Positions 10,277 to 19,240 of a stretch of DNA of 64,000 nucleotides are shown in pieces. The DNA comes from Cylindrodendrum hubeiense (taxonomy: Eukaryota; Ascomycota; Sordariomycetes; Hypocreales; Nectriaceae). The translations under genes were made by a program, and so were the position numbers. The stretch lies in contig JAANBB010000008.1 in the NCBI GenBank assembly GCA_014621425.1, forward strand, positions 1-64,000, read 5' to 3'. Under the pieces are notes generated by a model that ran no database searches, had not been told where the DNA came from, and worked only from the letters and a program-made list of their open reading frames with translations. The first letter of the stretch is position 1; every line of letters begins with the position of its first letter.

Positions 10277-13200
10277 ACTCGTGAGGATAGACGCAAGACA
10301 GTCCCAGTGCCTGATGGCATTAGCCTACCGAACAGGTGTATGGAGAGACATATAGGGTTAGCTGAGATAAAGAGTACCTTGGGATTTCAGGAAGCGACGT
10401 GACAATGATGAACAATCGTGACAATTGGTGCTTGGGACGAAGTAGTAGACAATCAAGGGGTGGAAGCAGGATAGCCAAACCCTAAATTCGACAGCTGCTG
10501 GTGGGGGCGCAGTGAAGGGGGTTTCTGAAAGCAAGAGGGGGAAGAGGCATCATTTGTAGAAAACCCCGGAGAGTATTGAGATGGATGAAGAACGCGACAG
10601 AAAGGAAATGTCGTGGTTATCAATGCTCTGGGCAACCGCGAGCCGGGAACAAATTACACCGCCCGCCAGCCGCAACTTGCGCAAGCGGGAGTAGCGCCTG
10701 AGCGCAGAAGCATGGGTTCAGTTGGGCTAGTTGCGCGAGTGATGGAGATGTGGTCTGCCGCGTGATTTACAGGTCATGGCACTGCGTCATGGCATCCGAA
10801 AGCTTGAACGTTGGGCGATATCTCAATGTGAGATGTGATCTGTTACCGGCACCGAGAGATTTGGCAAGCTGAGCGTGGCGATATGTGGAGTCTCTGATCG
10901 GGAATATTCTTCTCGTACTGGCTGCCAGCGTTCGGAGACATCAGGTTCCTGGATATCGGTGTGTGGAGGCGGCGATCGAGGTGTGGGTTGCTGATGGACC
11001 TTCCGCGGCCGCGGGTGGCGTGGGCCTTGGTCCGGGTTTGGGTCGAAACTAAGGATGAGGCTATCATCTCATAGGCTCGTTCGATCTGACATGTCGAGTG
11101 AAGATGAGATTCTGTCATCATGGTCCAGTCCGCAACACCAATCTCTGTCTTGTGCATAGCGCCTCCCACTTCAACACTGTGACTGGGCGTGCCTTGTTCC
11201 GCATGTGGCTGAACTCCAGTAGGGAGTGATACGTTTTGTAACGAATGTGAGCAGAGAGCCGAGGAAGCTAGAAACCAGGCTTAGTTTAGCCAATGTAAGC
11301 CGCCGGAGCTCACCGGTCCGCTGTCGGAGCTCAGTAAATTTTCTACCAGAAGCAATGAGGGCCGGAAACCCCCCGGCTGAAGTGATTCGGTGGCGCCTTT
11401 GGCACCGCGCCCATGAATTGTGGAGGGTTGGTCGATCCATCGCCTCGCCCATCAGCATAGCTAGCTAGGCCCATCCTTTCACAGACGCAGACCAAATCCG
11501 GAGCCTCACCTCTGTCCTTTGTGTACATGTTGAAGGATGTCTCATAGCACAGAACTGGGTACTATGCGACTGCGTGGCCGCTCTGCATCTGCCAGAGCTC
11601 GCTCATAGTAGGCGCGACGGATTACGGGTCAATATCAGCCACACTACGATCACCCTCCGTGTTCCCACTGACAGCCTTCTACCTAATGAGTACAACGTGG
11701 GATTCAGGGAGGAGATAGCAGTATGACAATGACGAATCCACGAATGCTCTAGTGGAAAAAGCAAGGAGATGGGTGGCCTCACTCGAGAGCCGCATTGCTG
11801 TTGAGCTGGGCTGTTTGTCACCCCTGCTGGGGCCAGTCCCGTAAGTCTCGATCCGCTCAGCTCGGCACACACTCGCACCTCCGCACTCGCAACACGACCA
11901 GTTTCTCCACCCCGCACGAACCGCTAACGTCAGTGATGACGGTCAGTTGTTGGGCCGGTTCCTACTGGCTGCACACACCACGCACGACGTCCCCGCATCG
12001 GGCGGCACATTTAAAAGTAGTGCTCCAGTCCAATGGCCACTCTCGCGGCCCAGCAATAATACGTGGCGTATTTCATTAGCCAGATAAGGCGCTCGGATGA
12101 AACTGATACAGCATAATGACCGATCTTGTATGATGCAAGTGCGGATTGCCCGTATCCAGAAGACAAATTCCGTGGCGCCACCCCCGCCCCCGGCAGTCGC
12201 CCATAAGATCTAGATTCTTAGTGACATCCGAGCTATCAGTCTGTCGTCATAGTCTTCCGTTTAATTATGACCTCGGCTGCAGGGAAGTTGTTTGGACCAT
12301 GCGATTGCACCGTCGAACGGGCGACCAATCCCGGTGACTGGGTGCAACGCTGCTACCCACTTCCCATCACCTTTAACTTGTCTGCACTTGTAAATCGACA
12401 TCCTCCGATGCCGGCCTACTTCCTAAGACCGAGGCCACCGTTAACTTGTCTGCACTTGTAAATCGACATCCTCCGATGCCGGCCTACTTCCGAAGACCGA
12501 GGCCACCGGAGTATAAACTTTTCAAACTGCCATCCTGCCTCCCATGCTCACGATATCTTGATGACCAGGGAAATGAGTTCGTTGGGTAATACACTGCAAG
12601 CGGAACACTAAATCTTCAGTGCCACATGCTTCACTTTTACATTGAAGTTTAATCGTCAACATAATGAGTGCATTGAACTGGGCCTGGTAATATCACCTCA
12701 CGAACCACGAATGGCGCCCCAATGTTGCACCCAAGGAAATGAAGCCCCCATCCACCAGCTTGTAGTATGTAAATACCGGACCCCTAGCGTTGATGTTGGC
12801 TGACACACCACTCAAGGTGTTTCAATACATAGACATACAGCTCTCGGCATTGTCTTCAGTTTGTACTTTGTTTAGGATACCTTCTCTGTAGGCTGGTGGC
12901 TATTACTGCCGCTACCAGTCATTTTTTTGAGTACCTCACTAGCTAAACTGGCTGCAGCTACTTCCCGGCTCGCTCTCGCTCCCAGAGTGTGAACTACGAT
13001 TTCACATCTGACTCAATTATGCATTTGCCTCAATTTTGCACTTCACAGAGGTACACAATCAAATGTATTTTTCGGTGGATTGCATCACGAAAACATGTGA
13101 ATTCTGCCGACATTATTCGTGCTGCGTAGCCGTTCTATATCCTATTTGCCGATATTTGATCAACACGACAGGGTTGATAGGTCTTGTTGGTAGTAGACCC

Positions 13201-13488
13201 CAAGGCTTTGCTAGTAATACTGCTGGAAACCTTTAACATTGTTCAGTGATCTGCATGTACCTTCACCAACGGCCTCGCCGAATGGCCCAGTCGATAGTGT
13301 AAGGTAAATCTCCAACATCAGGCCCAGCCACCAACTGAGTCAAACTTACCCATACCTCCGGCCCGCAGAATACCACATAGCCCAAAATAAAAGCAAAACC
13401 CCAACCAGACTAACACTGGACAAAGATAGAATCCATCTACTGACGATAACCACGATCAATTCAACTGAAATTCTCCTATGTCGATGAC
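10277..13488. other. Long gene-poor stretch
   Basis: Positions 10277-10600 align with the family leader. Beyond that I find no exon series, conserved motif or repeated block except the 68-bp duplication at 12373-12508. A stretch near 12011 (taaaagtagtgctcc) resembles the 3' block of the family, but no copy lies at the matching distance. Confidence 0.45.
12373..12508 (+). repeat. 68-bp tandem duplication
   Basis: Two head-to-tail units starting ttaacttgtctgc at 12373 and 12441 differ at one position (cctaag against ccgaag). This is a recent duplication in non-coding DNA. Confidence 0.95.
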
Positions 13489-13868
13489 TTAGGAGTCGAC
13501 AGGCAAGTCTGCCATACTGGGAGTGAGGCCTGACACAGCCGCAAGGATACGCTCCACATCGGGGTTGCGAACGAACAACGGAGTCCCCGCAATATAGTAT
13601 TGGTCCTGCAGCCGTGAAATGACTGGATCGTTGGAGTTATTCATGAATTGAGGTATATGGGTCGTTTTATGTGGTATGGCAGGGTTACCCGAGGGGTTGC
13701 GCGAGGGCTTGCTAGTTTGTAGCTTAAATCAGCGGATGTACTTTACTGTGCGACTTGACAAGTTCCCATGGACTGGGTGTTTGACAACTAATGTAGGGAG
13801 ATGAGTTTGATAAATTAATCTTACCTAGGCGCAGAGCCTTTGGCACCGGTGGCGGGAGCTGCTGACAT
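13489..13868 (-). CDS. Small two-exon family protein, copy 5 (unknown function)
   Basis: Exon 1 is 13868-13825 (44 nt, MSAAPATGAKGSAP) and exon 2 is 13711-13489 (stop TAA), with acceptor actag at 13716-13712; total 88 residues. It is the most diverged intact copy: the core reads NDPVISRLQDQYYIAG, but RNPDVERILAAV is preserved. The section NPSGNPAIPHKTTHIPQF combines features of copy 1 (GNPAVSK) and copy 4 (IPQMTTHTPQF). Neither exon is long enough to stand out alone, so it is found only by alignment with its siblings. The 3' block present after other copies is not found at the expected distance. Confidence 0.65.
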
Positions 13869-14340
13869 AGGGATTATAATGATGAATGAGGGTGACTCTA
13901 GTCTATGTCGACATCAGCTAGCACTCTGATGAAGACAGATTCCCCGTAGGGGAGAACAGAGACGAACACAGAAAGTACTAGCCGAGGAAAGTATTACTTC
14001 GCGCAAAGGAGAAAAAACTGCCTGCAGATGGTGGATGATGAGAATGGTGGAGAGAAAGTTCGGTGGGGAGAAGGCAGTATTGAGCCAACACAGGCAGCTG
14101 CTGAGGATGTTGTGTGTAATTTTTTGCTTGTATGGGGAAAATCAGCAGAATTTAGTTATCTGTACTTGGTTCATATCTCTGGAGCAAGCCAAAAGCAGGC
14201 GCAATCCACATCTTGGACTACAAAATGCACACCCAGAGCAGAGCTACGAAAAGCGGCACTCGATGGACAAGGCGCTAATCTCAAATATTCCGAGTTTCAA
14301 AACCCGGATGATTTCGGATTAGCGCATTTCAGGTAAGCGT
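13869..14340. other. Leader of copy 5 and intergenic DNA
   Basis: Weak leader similarity only. I see no supportable gene. Confidence 0.4.
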
Positions 14341-15011
14341 CGCTCGGTTTGTCGAAAATTGGAAGTAGATCGGGCAGGATGCTGATAAATACCATTCAGC
14401 ATAATACACCACCATACACCGCAGCCGGTAAACATATCACCACGCTATAGACGAAACCTTAGCTTATGCCCCGATTTGCATTCTTTTCTCCTTCTACGTC
14501 CTTACTCATCTCCGTACTACAGGACACCAATCTGATCACCATTATTGCTCTCCAACACCGCTGAGGAAGGTAGATAAATTAGGTTCACTATATGATAGGT
14601 TTGTTCACACTGATAAGCAGGTATCAAGTCACCGAGTCTAGATTAGGGAATATACAAAATCGATTTTATATACAGTTGGCCTTTAATATAGACCGAGCTA
14701 GTTGTCTGTTGCTGCACTATCCTTGGTGGCGTTGCTGACGGCTGTCTAGTGCCGGTGTTCTTCTGTTATCAAACATATATAGAGAGCTAGCGACCTGTGC
14801 AGGATGGATTATACTATATGGGATTGTGTTAGCTAAAATTGGTACTCTTAGATCATCTGATAAGCTCTAAAATAAACTATTCTTATCTTAATAACAATAG
14901 AGATTATTATAGGGGAACCGTAATGCTCGACAGGATCAGCTTGTAGTACGACGAGGAGCGGGAACTTCGGGGCAATGGGTGAATCACTTAAAGGTATGGG
15001 CAGAAACTTGC
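14341..15011 (-). repeat. Relic of the family unit, gene deleted
   Basis: Positions 14341 to about 14900 align with 17699 to about 18286, the 3' flank of copy 6. Positions 14901-15011 align with 18922-19033, in the leader of copy 6. The 638 bp between these points in copy 6, which holds the whole coding region, is missing here. In copy 6 both edges carry GGAGA (18282-18286 and 18920-18924), so a deletion between short direct repeats would give this structure. Most differences from the copy 6 flank are C-to-T or G-to-A, leaving this copy AT-richer (for example ctaaaattggtactctta against ctaaaagtggtgctcccg). Confidence 0.8.
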
Positions 15012-15575
15012 TGAATCACTATGCTGCGGTTTTTACCTCGGCGGTGTCAAAACAACAATTCTTCAATTGGAGTACCCAAGTTCCTGCCTTGCAGATGCAT
15101 TACATAAATCATTTCTCGCCTAGAATATTCACAATTACCACGCTGTTGTGTTATCACAGGCTTCATCATCGCGGCCTCCGCTATCGCTTGAAGCAATCTT
15201 CACCTGAAATGGGCTGACGCCACAGACAATCGTTTGTGGTTAACGCACCTGCATCCGTATGCTGTTGGTTTGCCCACAAATTGCCATTGACCAATAGCAA
15301 CGTGACAACATCGCAAAAGTGAACTGTTTGTCGTGTTATGGAGACTAGGATGCCGGCATGGTTCTCGAATGATTGGATTCGCTTATCCTGGTTCGGCCGT
15401 CGCCAACTCCAGTATACCCGCCGCGCGGCTGAGGCGGAACATGATGTGATTTCTCCTCTTTCCACTTAGCGTCACGGGACTCTCATCTCTTCTCAATCAT
15501 TCTTCACTTTCTCTTGCCGAGGCTCTGTTTCCATTTTTTATCTTTGCATTGCGTTCGCCCAGGTTGTGATATATC
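15012..15575. other. Upstream region of the methyltransferase gene
   Basis: Contains no recognisable gene. The last 100 bp are pyrimidine-rich, as is usual just before a fungal start codon. Confidence 0.4.
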
Positions 15576-17175
15576 ATGGCTGAGAATACATCCCAGTCCC
15601 ATTCGGGTCCGTCGGCTGAGGAACGACTGCCAACTCCCGCGGCCGACGTGAGTGACATAATCCGACACCATCTTTTGATTCGAGAACTGACCTTTCAGCC
15701 TGTACCTGAAGATGGTGACTCTGTATTTGACGAGGTGAGCGGGTATTGGCCCATGGTAGGCGAATAGGAGGGAGGCTTACATAGTTGCATGGATCTCAGA
15801 TTTCAGCCTACAGCGAGACAACGTCTCTCACATCGACCATCCTTAACTATCGCAGGGAGAATGGCCGCACGTATCACGCGTACAAGGCAGGATGTGAGAT
15901 TAATACGCACCTGCTTAACGTCCAACTGACTCACCATTCTTCTCAGCATACATTCTACCAAATGACAACGTCAGTAATTTCCTCTCTGACTTGAAGATTT
16001 CGCTGATCAAGAGCATCTAGATGGAAAATGACCGCCTAGGTAGCGTTAAGAAATCATGTGTGAGGCTTTACGAGTTCATCTAACAATATCACATAGATCA
16101 ACAACATCATTTGTGTCTACTCACCCTCAATGACCGTCTATTTATCTCTCCTGTTGGAAAAGATAAGCCATTGAAGCGTGTTCTCGATGCTGGATGTGGA
16201 ACGGGCATTTGGGCGCTAGATATTGGTATGCTCTCCATCCTCCAAATTAGTCAATGGCTAACAATGGCAGCCGACGAGCATCCAGAAACAGAGGTGGTTT
16301 CTGAAATTGGTAAACTTGCAGATTCTTGCTAACGTATGCAAGGTCACCGGTGTCGACTTGAGTCCTATCCAGCCATCATTGTAGGCCTTTCTCAAGTAGT
16401 GGATGTACAGTACCATGCTAATATTGCATTAGTGTCCCTCCGAATGTCTCGTTTTTCGTGGATGATCTAGAGGCCGAATGGACCTATACCAGGCCGTTTG
16501 ACTTCATATACATGCGCGCAATGACAGGGTCTATTCGTGACTGGCCTAAGATGTTCCGACAAGCATATGAGTGAGATCTAAATTGAGAGTCAAGCTGAAG
16601 TCTAATTTCTAACGATAGTGACTAGAAACCTCTCTCCTGGTGGCTACATAGAGCTGATGGACCCCATTTACCCCGTCACCAGTGATGATGGCACAGTGCC
16701 AAAAGAGTCTGCAGTATTCAAGTGGAGCACCTTAATGAATGAGGCGGCTCACAAATTAGGCACTGGTCTTGATTCTGGCTTACGCTATAAAGATCAGTTG
16801 ATCGATGCTGGATTCACTAACGTCACAGAGGCCCCTTACAAGTGGCCGATGAACACTTGGCCAAAGGACCTCAAACTGAAAGAATTAGGTACTGAAACTC
16901 AGTCACGGTATTATATGGAAGTGTACTAATAGCCGATTAGGAGCATGGGGCAATGTGAACCTCGTCGGGGGAGTTCAGGGCCTCAGCATGTTCCTGTTTA
17001 CTAAAATGTTGGGATGGAGTACCGATGAGCTGGAAGTTTTCTGTGTTGATGTGAGGAAGGATATGTGCAACAAAGAGTTCCACGGGTACTGGAGAGTGTA
17101 AGTATAAAGGTCCTGATATTGAGAGCAGATCTGACATGATATAGGAATGTGGTTTACGCACAGAAACCTGAGTGA
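15576..17175 (+). CDS. LaeA-like SAM-dependent methyltransferase, 12 exons
   Basis: Joining 15576-15647, 15699-15734, 15800-15893, 15947-15969, 16021-16039, 16097-16225, 16271-16293, 16343-16380, 16433-16570, 16626-16888, 16941-17097 and 17145-17175 gives 340 residues with no stop. All introns are GT-AG. SAM-binding motif I is VLDAGCGTGIWALDI at about residues 109-123. The following GVDLSPIQPSFVPPNVSF, DDLEAEW and NLSPGGYIEL are signatures of the LaeA/TAM-domain methyltransferase group, and the ending YAQKPE is typical. Members act in secondary metabolism or on small molecules; the substrate cannot be read here. Eleven introns in about 1 kb of coding sequence is high, and two exons are only 19 and 23 nt. 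The gene sits between two copies of one repeat (14341-15011 and 17699-18260) yet is intact. The donor at 16294 (gtggtt) is the least certain junction. Confidence 0.85.
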
Positions 17176-17568
17176 TGATCCGAATGTATTTTATTAGGGA
17201 CTATCATGATAGAGGTGGTAGAATGCAGTGACCAACATTGGCAGCGGAACTCAAACCAAGACAATGACATAGCTAGTGCCAGTATTGGTGCGCATCAATA
17301 AGATCATCAGGTCTAATGGTTTAGTAAATAGCAGCTCGAAATAATATTTGGCCCGTCCCCCTCCCGCGAAATTGTTAAACACACTCGCGACTTGTCCGCT
17401 TGCGCCCGACACAATGTGGTCTGGTATCTGCGGAAGAGGACACAAGCTCGCAACATACTCGGAAGAAGAAGCGATGTTATGAAAGCGTAGTGCGCTCATA
17501 TTATGCATGGCCACAGTTAATTGGGCAAAGACGTATTGGGGAGGAAGGCTGAGCTCAGTGTGGAAAAC
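17176..17568. other. Intergenic, no gene seen
   Basis: 3' flank of the methyltransferase gene. Nothing else is supported. Confidence 0.4.
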
Positions 17569-17622
17569 GCGCTATTCTTAAAATGGACGGCCCAGCTGGG
17601 CCGTCCATTCTAGGAATGGCGC
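17569..17622. repeat. Hairpin, 27-bp arms, no loop
   Basis: Arms at 17569-17595 and 17596-17622. The inner 14 bp pair perfectly (28-bp palindrome 17582-17609) and 24 of 27 positions pair overall. The three mismatches are transitions, as in the hairpin at 8620-8687. Confidence 0.9.
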
Positions 17623-17698
17623 CTCCCAGCTTAGCCATCGCTCATACCGTCTTGCAAGAGCGCACTTTTACTTTTGATCTCAGTGACAAAGTAAAAAT

Positions 17699-18260
17699 GG
17701 CTCGGTCGAGAAAGGGAGGTACTCTGTAGATCTGGCAGGGCGCCGACAAATACAATTCACCCTAATACACCAGACACCGTAGCCTGTAAACGCACCGCCA
17801 CATCAGTCCTTATTGCCGGTATCAATTGTGTCCCGATTTGCTTTTTTCCCCCTTCTTCCACGCCTTACTCATTTACTTACCGTAGCACATCAACCTAGAC
17901 ACCATCCCTGCTCTCCAACACCGCCGAGGAAGGCAGATAAATTTGCTCGACGCGATGCTAGGTTCGTCCACACTGACAAGCGGCAGGTAACTGGAGGAAT
18001 CCAAATTAGGTATTGCAAAAGGCACCTTCATTTACAGTCGGCCTTTAATACAGACCCAGCTACCTTACCTGCCACTGCACTATACTTGGCGGCGTTGCTC
18101 ACTGCTGTCCACTGCTGGGCTTCTTCTGTCATTCAACTTCTGTCGAGAGCTAGCAAGGTGCACAATGCCGGACTGTGGAAGATGGATTACACTACGAGGA
18201 ACCGTGCCGGCTAAAAGTGGTGCTCCCGCAGGATCCGGTGTGAACTCTGAAGAGAGCCGT
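17699..18260 (-). repeat. 3' flank repeat of copy 6, better-preserved copy
   Basis: Aligns over about 550 bp with 14341-14900. This copy is more GC-rich and probably closer to the ancestor. It includes the shared block taaaagtggtgctcccgc at 18212-18229, 315 bp beyond the stop of copy 6. Confidence 0.8.
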
Positions 18261-18537
18261 TAATCTTATCTCGATGATGATGGAGACTGCCTATCCTCAA
18301 TCACACAAAATAAGAATGACGGATGCTAAACCATTTAACCTTCTACTTTGAATTGATCAATATTGAAAGCGTTAGTGATCCCATGTACCTTATTGCCAAA
18401 ATATTTCCACTGAGCACTGATCCGAAAACAAGGAGAAAGCCACCTTTGACCGGCTATCATGTCAACTACCAGCTGGAGGACTTTTGAATCATTCAAAGTC
18501 GACCTGTATCACTAACATTGAAGAACTCTTTGCTGTA

Positions 18538-18910
18538 TCATGTGGATGCCGCGGAGGCCGATGTAACGCCCGCTGCACTACGAGTAAAGCTCGTAACAAC
18601 AGCGAGTATTTTCTTCGCATCGGGATTGCGAGTAAACAGAGGTGTTCCGGCAATATAGGATGGATTCTGTATCCTCGTACTGAAGGGGTCATCGTGGATG
18701 GATTGAGGGACAAAGCTCGTCCGATGCGAATTGATGGGGCTGCTCGAGGGGTTGCTAGATCGCAGGCACTTGTCAGCGGATGGGTTCTGCCGTGTGACTT
18801 GACATGCTCTCTGGACTGGAGGCTTGGCAATTGAAGTAGGAAGTTAAGATTGAGAAAGTCTCTCACCATGGCTGGGAGCCTTGGGCAACGGTGGTGGAAG
18901 GGGTCGACAT
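18538..18910 (-). CDS. Small two-exon family protein, copy 6 (unknown function)
   Basis: Exon 1 is 18910-18867 (44 nt, MSTPSTTVAQ to Gly-Ser-Gln-Pro) and exon 2 is 18754-18538, with acceptor tctag at 18759-18755; total 86 residues. The core reads HDDPFSTRIQNPSYIAG and then RNPDAKKILAVV. The junction codon is TGC (Cys), where the other copies have Ser or Arg. The leader is open in frame to an ATG at 19156, giving a possible 168-residue form with a hydrophobic N-terminal region. A TATAAA box is at 19186-19191 on the minus strand. This is the copy with the clearest full-length repeat unit around it (about 17699-19240). Confidence 0.7.
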
Positions 18911-19240
18911 GATGTTGGTGGAGATTATTAGAGGGAAACCGTAATGCTTGGCACAATCAGTCAGCAGGGCGACGAGGAGAAGGAATTGTGGGTGAATTGG
19001 GTGAATCACTTCAAGGTATGGGAAGAAACTTGCGGATTGGTAGAGAACAATGGAGATAATAGGAACACTGGTGGTGGGAGATAATGAGGCAATGAAGAGG
19101 AGTGATTGAAACCAGAGGTACCAAAGCCAATGCTGGTGAAGAAGTTGCGCATGCATTTCTGAAAGCAGGAGGGAAATAAACAGTATTTATAGATAGCCGA
19201 CAAGAGAATTTGGAATGAAGTAGGTTGGTCTACGAGCAAA
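18911..19240 (-). promoter_or_regulatory. Leader and TATA box of family copy 6
   Basis: On the minus strand, TATAAA (19191-19186) is followed by a pyrimidine-rich tract and atgcatgcgcaacttc, closely matching copy 1 (1699-1704 onwards). It provides the right-hand part (18922-19033) that is also kept in the relic at 14901-15011. Confidence 0.55.
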
